Shown: positions 25,133-34,986, counted from the first letter of the stretch. The stretch: DNA of 64,000 nucleotides from Marinovum algicola (GCF_900109145.1 NZ_FNYY01000007.1:62001-126000), one strand, 5' to 3'. The notes: generated from the sequence alone by a model not told the origin. Numbers and translations are program-made.

Positions 25133-27535
25133 ATGAAATCGCAATACCGCGTGGTCGTGATCGGGGGAGGCGTCGTGGGCGCCTCGGTGCTCTATCATCT
25201 GGCCCGGTATGGCTGGACCGATGTCTGCCTGATCGAGCGCGACGTGCTGACCGCAGGGTCGAGCTGGCATGCGGCTGGGGGCTTTCATGCCTTGAACGCC
25301 GATCCAAATATCGCGGCGCTGCAAGGCTATACCATCGACCTGCTGTCAGAGGTCGAGGCCGAAAGCGGCCAGTCCATCGGCATGCATATGACCGGTGGCA
25401 TGCATCTGGCCGGCACCCCCGACCGTTGGGAATGGTTGCAGGCCAATTACCGCACCTTTCAATCCATCGGCATCGACGACGTGCACCTTATTACCCCCGA
25501 CGAGGCGGCGCAGCTCTCGCCGGTGCTCAACACCGAGGGCATCCTCGGCGGCATGTGGGCCGACCGCGAAGGGTATGTCGATACCACCGGCACGGTGCAT
25601 GCCTATGCCATCGCCGCGAAAAAGCGCGGCGCCGAGGTGATCGAGAAGAACCGCGTGCTCGAACTGCATCAGGTGCCCGGCGGCTGGCAGGTGGTGACCG
25701 AGCAGGGCACCGTGAGCTGCGAACATGTGGTCAACGCCGGCGGGCTCTGGGCCAAGCAGGTCGGGCGGATGGCCGGGGTCGAGCTGCCGGTCTCGCCGCT
25801 GGCGCATCATTACCTGATCACCGACACCATCCCGCAATTGCAGGGGCTGGAGCGGGAACTGCCGATGTGCGTCGATCTCGAAGGCTTTACCTATTCGCGG
25901 CAGGATCAGCAGGGGATGCTGGTGGGGATCTATGAGCTGACCCCCAAGCACTGGATGATGGACGGCGCACCCTGGAATTACGGGGTCGAGCTGTTGCAGG
26001 AGGAACCCGACCGGATCGAAAGCGAGCTGTGCCACGTCTTCAAACGTTTCCCGGTGCTGGAAAGCGTCGGCGTCAAGACCTGGGTGCATGGCGCCTTTAC
26101 CTTTTCGCCGGATGGCAACCCGTTGGTCGGGCCGGTGCGCGGCAAGCCCGGCTATTGGTGCGCCTGCGCGGTCATGGCCGGGTTCCTGCAAGGCGGCGGT
26201 GTCGGCAAATCGCTGGCGGAATGGATGATCCACGGCGAGACCGAGGCCGATGTCTTTGGCATGGATGTCGCGCGCTACGGCGACTACGCGGCGAACAAGA
26301 CCTATATCCGCGAAACCACCGGCCAGTTCTATTCCCGCCGCTTCGTGATGACCTATCCCAACGAGCAACTGCCGGCCGGCCGGCCGCTCAAGATGGCCCC
26401 GGCGCATGACGCCATGCGTGCCGCCGGCGCCCGCTGGGGCGAGAGCTGGGGGCTGGAGGTGCCGCTCTACTTTGCGCCCGAGGGGTTCGAGGAACATCCG
26501 AGCCTGCGCCGTTCCAATGCCTTCGATCTGGTGGCCCAAGAGGTGCGCGCCACGCGCGAGGCCGTGGGGCTGCTGGATATTTCGGGCTTTTCGCGTTTCG
26601 AGGTGACGGGGCCGGAGGCCGCCGCCTGGCTCGATCACCTGCTGGCCGGTCGGCTGCCGGGGCCGGGCCGCACCCGGCTGGCGCCGATGCTCTCGCCCAG
26701 CGGACGGCTCAAGGGCGATCTGACGGTGTTCAACTGGGGCGATGGCATCTGGTGGATCATGGGCAGCTACTACCTGCGTGAATGGCACATGCGCTGGTTT
26801 GCCGATCATGCGCGCCCCGGGGTGGCGCTGCGCGACATTTCGGATGCGGTGGTGGGGTTTTCGCTTTCCGGCCCGAACAGCCGCCGGGTGCTGGAACAGC
26901 TCACCGAAGGTCCGATTTCCGAGCTGCCCTTCATGGGCTGCGGGCGCTTCGACATCGGGCTGATCCGCGCCCATGTCGGCCGGCTCTCGGTCAGTGGCGC
27001 GCTGGGCTACGAGATCAATTGCACCGCCGCCGAACATGTCGCGCTGCGCCGCATGCTGCTGGCGGCGGGGGCGGACCTCGGGATACGCGAAATCGGCTAT
27101 GAGGCGCTCGGCAGCCTGAGGCTGGAAAAGAGCTTTGGTATCTGGTCGCGCGAATTTACCCAGATCTACACCCCGGCACAGACCGGCATGGACCGCTGGA
27201 TCGACTGGTCGAAAGAGTTCTTCGGAAGTGATGCGGCCCGCGCCGAACGCGATGGCAACGGCCCGGCCCGGGTGATCGCCACGCTGGCGATCGATGCCGA
27301 AGACGCCGACGCCAGCGGCTACGAGCCGGTGTGGCAGGGCGACCGGCTGGCGGGCTACGTCACCTCGGGCGGCTATGGCCATTCCGTCGGCCGGTCGCTG
27401 GCGATGGCGATGCTGGACCGCGAGGCGGCGAATGTGGGCACCGACCTGACGGTGCATGTGGTGGGCAAGGCGCGGGCGGCGCGGGTGATCGCGCCTTCGC
27501 CCTATGACCCGCAAGGCAAGGCAATGAGGGCATGA
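25133..27535 (+). CDS. dimethylglycine/sarcosine dehydrogenase-like flavoprotein (DAO-GcvT fusion)
   Basis: An 800-residue cytosolic enzyme. Residues 1 to about 390 are an FAD-dependent D-amino-acid-oxidase domain: GGGVVGAS dinucleotide motif (11-18) and LTAGSSWHAAG, where H46 aligns with the histidine that carries covalent FAD in dimethylglycine dehydrogenase. Residues about 430-800 are a GcvT-like aminomethyltransferase domain (RSNAFDLVAQEVRATREAVGLLDISGF, YEINCTAAEH), which passes the released C1 unit to tetrahydrofolate. It probably demethylates dimethylglycine, sarcosine or a related N-methylated compound. AGGGAGAG precedes the ATG. The stop overlaps the MttB-like gene by four bases, tying the two in one operon. 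Confidence 0.9.
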   Translation: MKSQYRVVVIGGGVVGASVLYHLARYGWTDVCLIERDVLTAGSSWHAAGGFHALNADPNIAALQGYTIDLLSEVEAESGQSIGMHMTGGMHLAGTPDRWEWLQANYRTFQSIGIDDVHLITPDEAAQLSPVLNTEGILGGMWADREGYVDTTGTVHAYAIAAKKRGAEVIEKNRVLELHQVPGGWQVVTEQGTVSCEHVVNAGGLWAKQVGRMAGVELPVSPLAHHYLITDTIPQLQGLERELPMCVDLEGFTYSRQDQQGMLVGIYELTPKHWMMDGAPWNYGVELLQEEPDRIESELCHVFKRFPVLESVGVKTWVHGAFTFSPDGNPLVGPVRGKPGYWCACAVMAGFLQGGGVGKSLAEWMIHGETEADVFGMDVARYGDYAANKTYIRETTGQFYSRRFVMTYPNEQLPAGRPLKMAPAHDAMRAAGARWGESWGLEVPLYFAPEGFEEHPSLRRSNAFDLVAQEVRATREAVGLLDISGFSRFEVTGPEAAAWLDHLLAGRLPGPGRTRLAPMLSPSGRLKGDLTVFNWGDGIWWIMGSYYLREWHMRWFADHARPGVALRDISDAVVGFSLSGPNSRRVLEQLTEGPISELPFMGCGRFDIGLIRAHVGRLSVSGALGYEINCTAAEHVALRRMLLAAGADLGIREIGYEALGSLRLEKSFGIWSREFTQIYTPAQTGMDRWIDWSKEFFGSDAARAERDGNGPARVIATLAIDAEDADASGYEPVWQGDRLAGYVTSGGYGHSVGRSLAMAMLDREAANVGTDLTVHVVGKARAARVIAPSPYDPQGKAMRA

Positions 27536-29073
27536 TGAGCGATCAGACCAAATCTCGCCGCCGCAAGCGCGCCCCTCGCGGCGCAGAAGCGCATCACCGC
27601 CAGATCGATTACACCGAGCTGCGCAGCCCGTTCCCGATCATGAAGGCCTTTTCCGACGACCGGATCGCGGCGATCCACACGGCGGCGCTGAACCTTCTGG
27701 AAACCGCCGGCATCAAGGTGCTGCTGCCTGAGGCGCGACAGATTTTGAAGTCCGCCGGTGCAAGCGTCGATGACGAAAGCCAGATGGTGCGCATCGGCCG
27801 CGAGATCGTGCGCGCCGCGCTGGCCACGGCGCCGCGCCGTGTGGTGATGAAGGGCGGCCGACCCGAGCGCGATGTGACGCTGGAGCTTGGCCGGCTGGTG
27901 TTTCAGCCCGGCGGCGGCACGCCGCATGCCTCCGACCGGTTGCGCGGCCGCCGCCCCGGCACCGGCCGCGATTTCCGCGAGCTGGTGCAGCTCACCCATC
28001 ATTTCGACGCGCTGCAAATGGTCTCGGCGCTGCTCGAGCCGCAGGACATTGCCCCCAGTTTGCGCCATTACTTCATGATCGAGGCGCAACTCACATTGAT
28101 GGACAAATCGCCTTTCGTCTATGGCCGCGGCAGCCCGCAGGTCCGCGAGAGCTTCGAGATGATCCGCGATTTCAGGGGGCTGTCGGACGCGGCTTTTGCC
28201 GCCGAGCCCTGGAGCTACACCGTCATCAATACCAATTCGCCGCGCCAGATCGATATTCCCATGGCCCAGGGACTGATCGATTTTGCCCGCCATGGCCAGA
28301 TGGTGATTGTCACGCCGTTTACCCTGATGGGGGCGATGGCGCCGATCACCGTGGCCGGTGCCATGACGCTGAGCCATGCCGAGGCGCTGGCCGCGATTAC
28401 CCTCAACCAGCTGGCGCTGCCCGGCGCGCCGGTGCTCTATGGCACCTTCACCTCGAACGTCGACATGAAATCCGGCGCGCCGGCCTTTGGCACGCCCGAG
28501 CATTTCACCGCCTCGCTGGTCGCCGGCCAGTTGGCGCGACACATCGGCCTGCCATGGCGCTGCGCCAGCGGCGCGGCCGGGGCGGCGGCGGATGCGCAGG
28601 CGGCGAATGAAACGCAATTCGGCCTCTGGGGCTGCCTGCTGTCCGGCGCGACGGTGGTGATCCATGCGGCGGGCTGGCTGGAAGGCGGGCTGACGCTGGG
28701 CTATGAAAAGCTGATCACCGATATGGAGGTTCTGCAAATGGTGGCCGAACTCTGCACGCCCACATCCGCCGCCGATGCGGAGCTGGCGCTCGATGCCCTG
28801 GCCGAGGTGCAGCCGGGCGGCCATTTCTTTGGCTGCGCCCATACCATGGAACGCTATCAGACCCAGTTCTATCAGCCGCTGGTCGCCGATTGGTCGAATT
28901 ACGGCCGCTGGCAGGAAACCGGCAGCCAGAACGCCACCGAACGCGCCACTGGCATCTGGCAGGGCATTCTCGCGGCCGGCAAACGCCCCGGGACCGACCC
29001 CGCCCGCGTCGCCGCCTTGCACGCCTATATCACCAGACGCAGCGCCGAAGGCGGCGCGCCGCCGGAAAGCTGA
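27532..29073 (+). CDS. trimethylamine methyltransferase family protein (MttB-like, non-pyrrolysine)
   Basis: A 513-residue member of the MttB superfamily, which moves a methyl group from a quaternary or tertiary amine to a corrinoid protein. The reading frame is open throughout with no in-frame UAG, so it belongs to the non-pyrrolysine branch (like MtgB, which acts on glycine betaine). Family-like blocks are FQPGGGTPHASD, LMGAMAPITVAGAM and TFTSNVDMKSGAPAFGTPE. The N-terminus is very basic (KSRRRKRAPRG). It overlaps the dehydrogenase gene by four bases. No corrinoid protein gene is next to it, so its partner must lie elsewhere or the enzyme may work without one. A TetR gene follows nine bases on. 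Confidence 0.88.
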   Translation: MMSDQTKSRRRKRAPRGAEAHHRQIDYTELRSPFPIMKAFSDDRIAAIHTAALNLLETAGIKVLLPEARQILKSAGASVDDESQMVRIGREIVRAALATAPRRVVMKGGRPERDVTLELGRLVFQPGGGTPHASDRLRGRRPGTGRDFRELVQLTHHFDALQMVSALLEPQDIAPSLRHYFMIEAQLTLMDKSPFVYGRGSPQVRESFEMIRDFRGLSDAAFAAEPWSYTVINTNSPRQIDIPMAQGLIDFARHGQMVIVTPFTLMGAMAPITVAGAMTLSHAEALAAITLNQLALPGAPVLYGTFTSNVDMKSGAPAFGTPEHFTASLVAGQLARHIGLPWRCASGAAGAAADAQAANETQFGLWGCLLSGATVVIHAAGWLEGGLTLGYEKLITDMEVLQMVAELCTPTSAADAELALDALAEVQPGGHFFGCAHTMERYQTQFYQPLVADWSNYGRWQETGSQNATERATGIWQGILAAGKRPGTDPARVAALHAYITRRSAEGGAPPES

Positions 29074-29082
29074 GGCAAGCGC

Positions 29083-29742
29083 ATGGCAAACGGCCCGGTG
29101 CTGCACCGCGACGATCCCGACAAGGAGCCGCTGGTCGGCCATATAAAGGTCACCCGCGAGGATTGGCTCAACGTGGCGCGCGATATTCTGGTGACCGATG
29201 GTGTGGCCGAGGTCAAGGTGCTGGCCATCGGCACCCGGCTCGAGGTCTCGCGCTCGAGCTTTTACTGGTATTTCAAGAGCCGCAAGGATCTTCTGTCGCA
29301 ATTGCTCGACGATTGGGAGGCGCGCAACACCGCCCGGATCGAGGCCCATTGTGCCGCGCCCGCGGCGACGATCACCGGTGCGATCTGCAATTTCTTCCGC
29401 TGTTTCATGGATCCGGCGCATTTCGATCAGGGGCTGGATTTCGCCATCCGCGAATGGTCGCGCCGCGACGGCCAGGTGCGCCGCCGCATCGATCTGGCCG
29501 ACAAGGCCCGGATCAAGGCGGTCACCGCGATGTTTGCACGGTACGGATATGACAGCTACGAGGCCGATGTCCGCGCCCGCATCCTCTATTTCATGCAGCT
29601 CGGCTATCACGCGCTTGACCAGACCGAGCCGATGGCCGACCGGGTGGCGCGCACCCGGGGCTATCTGCTGGGCTTCACCGGGCAAGAGGCCGATCCGGCG
29701 GCGCTGGCAGACTTCACCGCATTTGCCGAAAGCCTTGGCTGA
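29083..29742 (+). CDS. TetR-family transcriptional regulator
   Basis: A 219-residue regulator. The HTH lies at about residues 25-70 (VTREDWLNVARDILVTDG, then EVSRSSFYWYFKSRKDLLSQLL, the TetR signature). A helical effector domain follows, with AMFARYGYDSYEADVRARI near the end. It lies in the same direction nine bases after the MttB-like gene, so it is probably part of the same transcript and controls it in response to a substrate. The ligand is unknown. Confidence 0.9.
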   Translation: MANGPVLHRDDPDKEPLVGHIKVTREDWLNVARDILVTDGVAEVKVLAIGTRLEVSRSSFYWYFKSRKDLLSQLLDDWEARNTARIEAHCAAPAATITGAICNFFRCFMDPAHFDQGLDFAIREWSRRDGQVRRRIDLADKARIKAVTAMFARYGYDSYEADVRARILYFMQLGYHALDQTEPMADRVARTRGYLLGFTGQEADPAALADFTAFAESLG

Positions 29743-29813
29743 GATCTTGCGCATTGCCGCGCCGCCGCAGGCCCGATAGGCAGCGGTAAAAGGCATTCTG
29801 GCGGGGCAGCGGC

Positions 29814-30689
29814 ATGACACGGGGCGGACGGATGATGGGCATCGCGGCGGTGATCGCCGCGGCGGCGCTCTGGGGCACCACCGGCACGGTTCAGGCGCTG
29901 TTGCCGGAGGGCAAGCAGCCACTTGTGGTCGCGGCGCTGCGGCTCTCCTTCGGCGCCGCCGCGCTGATCTTTCTGGCGGCGCTGCGCCCTGAGAGCCGGC
30001 GGGCCTTTCGCGATTTGCCGCCGGCGGTGGTGATCTTTGCCGGGCTGGCGATCGGGCTTTATAACCTGTTGTTTTTCTGGGCGGTTTTCGAGACCGGCGT
30101 GGGGGTCGGCACGGCCATCGCCATCGGCTCGGCGCCGCTCTGGGTCACCGCCTATGAGATCGGTATCAAACGCCAGTTGCCCGACAGGCTGCGTGCTTTC
30201 GGCCAGGCGATCTCGATCTGCGGCGCGGCGTTGCTGGTGCTGTCGGGCGCGGACGCCGGCGCCTCGGGGTTCGGCGTCGCCCTCGCGGCGCTGAGCGGCG
30301 CGGCTTATGCCGCCTATTCGCTGGCCACCAGCCGCATCAGCCAGCGCGCGCCCTCGGCCACCGTGGCCGCCGCCACCTTCACCGTTGCCGCCGTCGCGGT
30401 GCTGCCGGTCTTCCTGATCGTGCCGCTGGGGTGGCTGGCGGCGCCGGGCATCTGGCCTGCGATGCTGTTTCTCGGCATCTGTGCCACCGGCGTCTCTTAT
30501 GCGCTCTACACCTGGGGGCTGGGACGGGTCGCGGCCTCGACCGCCGTCACCCTCGCGCTGATCGAGCCGCTGACCGCCTGGGCGCTGGCGACCGTGGTGG
30601 TGGGCGAGGTGCTGACGCCCGCCAAGCTGGCGGGCGCGGTGCTGCTGATCGCCGGCCTGGCGATTGTCACGGTGTTTCCGAAGCGCTGA
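29814..30689 (+). CDS. EamA/DMT-superfamily transporter
   Basis: A 291-residue membrane protein with ten predicted helices and two EamA repeats (first: AAVIAAAALWGTTGTVQALLP; second ending VVVGEVLTPAKLAGAVLLIAGL). It starts at ATG 29814, with another ATG at 29832 possible. It lies 71 bases after the TetR gene, so may be its target or part of the same methylated-amine cluster, perhaps moving a substrate or product. It converges on the molybdenum hydroxylase gene with only three bases between the stops. Confidence 0.87.
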   Translation: MTRGGRMMGIAAVIAAAALWGTTGTVQALLPEGKQPLVVAALRLSFGAAALIFLAALRPESRRAFRDLPPAVVIFAGLAIGLYNLLFFWAVFETGVGVGTAIAIGSAPLWVTAYEIGIKRQLPDRLRAFGQAISICGAALLVLSGADAGASGFGVALAALSGAAYAAYSLATSRISQRAPSATVAAATFTVAAVAVLPVFLIVPLGWLAAPGIWPAMLFLGICATGVSYALYTWGLGRVAASTAVTLALIEPLTAWALATVVVGEVLTPAKLAGAVLLIAGLAIVTVFPKR

Positions 30690-30692
30690 GCT

Positions 30693-32933
30693 TCAGACGA
30701 AATCGACGAATTTCGCAAACGGCATTTCGCGCAGCCGTGTGCCGGTGGCGGCAAAGATCGCGCTGGCCAGGGCAGGGGCGGCGGGCGGCACCGGCGGCTC
30801 GCCAATGCCACGGACCCTGTCGCCGTTCTCCAGCCCGCGCACCGCGATCTTGGGGGTCTGATATAGCCGCATGGCCGGATAGCCGTCATAGTTCGACTGC
30901 TCCGCTCGGCCGTCCCGATAGGTGATCTCGCTGTGGATCGCATGGCCCAGCGCAAAGATCACGCCGCCCTGCACCAGGTTTTCGAAATTCACCGGGTCGA
31001 GCACCCGGCCCACCTCGGCCGCGACCCAGACCTTTTCGAGCCTGATGCCGTCATCGGTGGCCCGCACCTCGACTACTTCGGCGCAGCGCACGTCGAAGCT
31101 GGTGGTCAGCGCCACGCCGCGCCCCCGGCCATCGCCCAGCACACCCTCCCACGACGACATCTCGCCCACCGCCTCGAGCACGTGCCGCGCCAGCGGGTCG
31201 TTACAGAGCCGCAAGCGTTCCGCCAGCGGATCGGCCCCGGCGGCATGGATCAGCTCGTCCAGCGCGGCATTGTGGAAAAAGCCGGCGTGCGAGGCGCCCA
31301 CCGAGCGCCAGGACGAGATCGGCGCCAGCGGCGCGGCGCGGTAGCCGGTGACCCGATGATGCGGAATGGCAAAGGGCGCGTTCCAGGCGCCGGCGACAAT
31401 CTGGCTGTCGGGGCCGGGGACGGAAATGCCCTGGCGGCCCATCTGCGAGACCATGACCGACGGGCTGGCGATCGACAGATCCATCGCCGCGACCTGGCCG
31501 GCGTCGACCGTGCCGCGCAGCCGCGCCATGGCGATCTGGCGGGGAAAGTCGTGGGTCATGTCCTCTTCGCGCGAATAGGTGAGCTTGATCGGCACGCCGG
31601 GCATCTGCACCGCGATTTCGGCAGCGCGTCTGACCACCTCATCCTCGAGCCGGTGCCCAAAGGAACCGCCCATCATCTGCACATGCAGCGTGACATCCTC
31701 GGCCGCGATCCCGGCAATGGCGGCGACGTTTTTCTGAACGAAGCGAGGGACTTGCGTGCCGGTCCAGACCTCGGCCTTGCCGTCCCTCACGCGCACGACG
31801 GCGCTGATCGGTTCCAGCGGCGCATGGGCGAGATAGGGCGCGCGGTACTCGGCCTCGATCACCTCGGCGGCCTCGAGCGCCGTGTCGACATCGCCGTCGT
31901 CGCGCTGGCGGCTGTCGCGGGCGTCCTCGGTGAAGGCGTCCGCCAAGGCCTGCCAATGATCCGCCATCGTGGCGGGCATCTCGGCCGGTCCCCATTGCAC
32001 CTCGATCGCCTGTGCCGCCTGAAAGGCGCGCCAGGTGTTGTCAGCCACCACGGCGACGCCGCCGGTAACCGGCAGCACCGCCTGAACGCCGCGCATCTTT
32101 TCGGCCACGCTGGCGTCAAACCCCCGCATTTCGCCGCCCTGCGCCGGGTTCAGCTTGACGGCGGCATGCGCCATGCCGTCGATCTCGACATCGATGCCAT
32201 AGACCTGGGTGCCGGTGCTCTTGGCCAGAATGTCGATCCTCTGCATCGGCTGACCGAGCTGGCGCCATTGCGAGGGATCGCGTGGCGGCACGTCCTGCAC
32301 CACCTCGACCTGGGCCAGCGCGGGGGTCAGCGCGGCATAGGGCAGGGCGCTGCCGTCGGGCAGGAGAACCTGGCCGTTTTCGGTGCGCAGCTTGTCTGCC
32401 GCCACGCCGGTCTGGTGAGCCGCGGCCGCCTTCAACGTTTCGCGGGCCGAAGCGGCGGCGGCGCGCAGCTTGTCGAACTGGTCGGGCACCGTGGTCGAGC
32501 CGCCGGTGATCTGCATGCCCATCATCTTCATCACCGCGCCGACGGCGGTTTCGGCGACAGTGCGCATCAGCCCTTCGGAGGGTACCGAGAACTCCGCCGC
32601 CTCTTCGGCCAGCGCGGTATTCCAATAGGCCGCCCCCGGCGGGCCGGGATCGGTGCGGACCTCTGCCAGATCGAGGTCGAGCTCTTCCGCCAGAAGCGCC
32701 GCCTGCACGTGATAGGCGCCCTGGCCCATGTCGGCGCGCGGGGTGATCAGCGTCACCCCCCGGGCGTCGAGCCGCAGATAGGGCGTGAGCGCGGCCTCGC
32801 CCGGGGCTAGGCTGTCGGCCAGCGGGTTTTCATGTGGCTTGCGCACCGTATAGATGCCAAAGGCGACGCCGCCGGCGACAGCGGCAGAGCCGACAAGGAA
32901 GGCGCGGCGGGTGAAGGTCTTCAACCGGCCCAT
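30693..32933 (-). CDS. molybdopterin hydroxylase large subunit, IorB-like, exported by Tat
   Basis: A 746-residue subunit of the xanthine-dehydrogenase family, most like the beta subunit of isoquinoline 1-oxidoreductase. The Tat signal FTRRAFLVGSAAVAGG is at the N-terminus, so the enzyme is periplasmic. Molybdopterin-binding loops include RADMGQGAYHVQAALLAEELDLD and MMGGSFGHRLED; GIGEPPVPPAAPALASAI near the C-terminus carries the conserved active-site Glu. It is encoded one base after the [2Fe-2S] subunit. The typical IorAB pair lacks a separate FAD subunit and passes electrons to a cytochrome; no such cytochrome is next to it here. The substrate, an aromatic heterocycle or aldehyde, is unknown. 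Confidence 0.9.
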   Translation of the reverse strand: MGRLKTFTRRAFLVGSAAVAGGVAFGIYTVRKPHENPLADSLAPGEAALTPYLRLDARGVTLITPRADMGQGAYHVQAALLAEELDLDLAEVRTDPGPPGAAYWNTALAEEAAEFSVPSEGLMRTVAETAVGAVMKMMGMQITGGSTTVPDQFDKLRAAAASARETLKAAAAHQTGVAADKLRTENGQVLLPDGSALPYAALTPALAQVEVVQDVPPRDPSQWRQLGQPMQRIDILAKSTGTQVYGIDVEIDGMAHAAVKLNPAQGGEMRGFDASVAEKMRGVQAVLPVTGGVAVVADNTWRAFQAAQAIEVQWGPAEMPATMADHWQALADAFTEDARDSRQRDDGDVDTALEAAEVIEAEYRAPYLAHAPLEPISAVVRVRDGKAEVWTGTQVPRFVQKNVAAIAGIAAEDVTLHVQMMGGSFGHRLEDEVVRRAAEIAVQMPGVPIKLTYSREEDMTHDFPRQIAMARLRGTVDAGQVAAMDLSIASPSVMVSQMGRQGISVPGPDSQIVAGAWNAPFAIPHHRVTGYRAAPLAPISSWRSVGASHAGFFHNAALDELIHAAGADPLAERLRLCNDPLARHVLEAVGEMSSWEGVLGDGRGRGVALTTSFDVRCAEVVEVRATDDGIRLEKVWVAAEVGRVLDPVNFENLVQGGVIFALGHAIHSEITYRDGRAEQSNYDGYPAMRLYQTPKIAVRGLENGDRVRGIGEPPVPPAAPALASAIFAATGTRLREMPFAKFVDFV

Positions 32934-32934
32934 G

Positions 32935-33396
32935 TCACGCCTCCCGCAGCCTGGCGGCGGCGCTGTGGATCGCCGCGCGAATCCGCGGATAGGTGCCGCA
33001 GCGGCAGAGATTGCCCGACATCACCTCATCGATCACCGCGTCGCTGGGGGCCGGGTCTTCGGCCAGAAGCGCGGCGGCCTGCATGATCTGGCCGGACTGG
33101 CAGTAGCCGCATTGCGCCACCTGATGTTCGATCCAGGCGGCCTGCACCGCGTGCAAGGCCTCGGGTTGGCCAAGTCCTTGAATGGTGGTGATTTCCGCGC
33201 CCTCGGCATCCTCGGCCCAGACCTGACAAGAGCGGACGGCGGCGCCATCGAGATGCACGGTACAGGCGCCGCATTGGGCAATGCCGCAGCCGTATTTCAC
33301 ACCCTTGATCTTCAGCTCGTCGCGCAAAACCCACAACAGCGGCATGTCGGCCTCGACATCCACCTCATGCGCCACGCCGTCCACGGTCAGTCTCAT
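32935..33396 (-). CDS. [2Fe-2S] subunit of molybdopterin hydroxylase, IorA-like
   Basis: A 153-residue iron-sulphur subunit. The plant-type ferredoxin cluster site is [16 protein letters not shown] with a fourth Cys in RSC; the second cluster, at the C-terminal domain, uses [10 protein letters not shown] and [11 protein letters not shown]. The start [12 protein letters not shown] at 33396 was chosen by homology; the longer frame is Arg/Pro-rich and unlikely. It is transcribed first and followed by the large subunit after one base (TGACATG). No Tat signal is present, so it may travel with the large subunit. Confidence 0.92.
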   Translation of the reverse strand: MRLTVDGVAHEVDVEADMPLLWVLRDELKIKGVKYGCGIAQCGACTVHLDGAAVRSCQVWAEDAEGAEITTIQGLGQPEALHAVQAAWIEHQVAQCGYCQSGQIMQAAALLAEDPAPSDAVIDEVMSGNLCRCGTYPRIRAAIHSAAARLREA

Positions 33397-33567
33397 CGCC
33401 CCTCCGGTGGGATTGCCCTGTTGGTCAGAGGATAGGGACGGCGGGGCGAGAGCGCTAATCTTACGTGGCGTTAGGCCGGCCGGGCCGGGCGCGCATGATC
33501 GTCGGCACTTCGTCCTGACGCGGGACGTCAGCCGGCGCGGCGCACCGGGGGCGCGCCGCATCCGGGA

Positions 33568-34758
33568 TTACAGCCGGTTCAACAGATCGCGGGTCGGCCA
33601 GGCGTCGGCGGGCAAGCCCAGCTCCTGCTGCACCTGTTGCACCGCGTTGCGGGTGCCGGCACCAAGGATGCCGTCGATCTCGCCGACATCATGGCCGCGC
33701 GCCCGGAGCTTGCGCTGAAGCTGCTTCATCTCTTCGTCGCCCAGGCCCGGTTCCGGGGTGCCGGCGTCGAACACCGCGGCGCCTTCCAGCCGGTTGGCGA
33801 AATAGGCGGCGGTCAGCACATAGACAAAACTCTTGTTCCACTCGAAGTAGACGTTGAAATTGGGATAGGCGAAAAACGCCGGGCCCTTGCGGCCCTGCGG
33901 CAGGATCAGCGCCGCCGGCAGATCCGCCGCCTGACCATCGCGCACGCGCACGCCCATCGCCTGCCAGTCCGAGGGGGGGCGCGGCTGGTCGAGCCCGGTG
34001 AGCGACCAGTCGAGATCGGCGGGCACGGTCACCTCCTGCAACCACGGCTCGCCGGCCCGCCAGCCCAGATCGCGCAGCATGTTGGCGCCCGAGAGCAGCG
34101 CATCGGGGGGCGAGGTCTTGAGGCTGACCTGGCCGTCGCCATCACCGTCGACGCCATTGGTCAGGATGTCCTCGGGCAGCATCTGGACCATGCCGATCTC
34201 GCCGGCCCAGGCGCCGGTGGTGGTGCGGGGATCGAAATTGCCGCGCTCAAAGAGGTCCAGCGCCGCAAAGACCTGCGGCCGGAAGAGCTCGGGCCGGCGG
34301 CAATCATGGCTCAGCGTCACCAGCGCATTCAACGTGTTGAAATCGCCCTGCACCTGGCCATAGTCGGTCTCGAAGGCCCAGAACGCCAGCAGCACGCCGG
34401 GCGAGACGCCGTATTCCCGCTCCATCCGTGCGAAGACGTCGGCATGGCGCTGCCGGTTGGCCTTGCCGTTGTCGATCCGGTTCTGGCTGATCAGGCGGCG
34501 GGCGAAATCGACAAAGGGCATCTGAAACACCCCCTGACGCCGATCGGCGCGCAGCACCGCCGGATCCTGCTGGACGCCGGCAAAAAAGCGATCGACGGCG
34601 GCGGCGGAATGGCCCTTGGAGACAGCCTCGGATTTCAGCCCGGCCACGAATTGCGAAAACGAGCCGCCGCAGTCCTGCGCCAGGGCGGGTGACGTCAGGA
34701 CGGGCGAAGACAGGGCAAGCACGCAAGCCAAAACGGACGCACGGCGGAAAAATCTCAT
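33568..34758 (-). CDS. lytic murein transglycosylase, MltB-like, with peptidoglycan-binding domain
   Basis: A 396-residue exported protein. The signal peptide MRFFRRASVLACVLALSSP ends in PALAQ. The SLT-2/MltB catalytic domain (about 30-310) holds the Glu of LLAFWAFETDYG and the blocks AGEIGMVQMLPED and YPNFNVYFEWNKSFVYVL. A PG_binding_1 domain (about 335-396) follows, with GLGDEEMKQLQRKL and IDGILGAGTRNAVQQVQ. It cleaves glycan strands of murein to 1,6-anhydro ends. The ATG at 34758 follows GAGGGTCC; the longer reading begins in non-coding sequence. It is divergent from the receiver gene at 34987. Confidence 0.92.
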   Translation of the reverse strand: MRFFRRASVLACVLALSSPVLTSPALAQDCGGSFSQFVAGLKSEAVSKGHSAAAVDRFFAGVQQDPAVLRADRRQGVFQMPFVDFARRLISQNRIDNGKANRQRHADVFARMEREYGVSPGVLLAFWAFETDYGQVQGDFNTLNALVTLSHDCRRPELFRPQVFAALDLFERGNFDPRTTTGAWAGEIGMVQMLPEDILTNGVDGDGDGQVSLKTSPPDALLSGANMLRDLGWRAGEPWLQEVTVPADLDWSLTGLDQPRPPSDWQAMGVRVRDGQAADLPAALILPQGRKGPAFFAYPNFNVYFEWNKSFVYVLTAAYFANRLEGAAVFDAGTPEPGLGDEEMKQLQRKLRARGHDVGEIDGILGAGTRNAVQQVQQELGLPADAWPTRDLLNRL

Positions 34759-34986
34759 GAAGGACCCTCTGGATATGCCAATTTCACGGCAACCTAGCAG
34801 CCATCGGCCCGGGGACAAGCGCCAAGCCCGAAGCCGGGCCGCCGCCCGCCGGGCTGGGGCCGCGGCGGGCGAATTATCGCCTGCGCTCCGGATTTTAATC
34901 ACTTGTTAAGGAATTTGGCCGAGGCTGCACCTCAGGGCACGGTGACATTCACGAGTTCAGGTCATGAGGTCATTGAGGTCAGGGAC

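Noticed and set aside
25346-27514. 722-codon open frame on the minus strand opposite the DAO-GcvT gene
   Set aside because: Composition is His/Arg/Gln-rich antisense shadow; the plus-strand product has clear FAD and GcvT motifs.
27502-29922. 806-codon open frame on the minus strand opposite the MttB and TetR genes
   Set aside because: It spans two well-supported plus-strand genes and their junction, and has no recognisable domain.
33440-33470. AGCGCTAA upstream of the iron-sulphur subunit gene, resembling the LacI-type palindrome
   Set aside because: Only one half-site with a poor left half, and no link to central carbon metabolism; within chance expectation.
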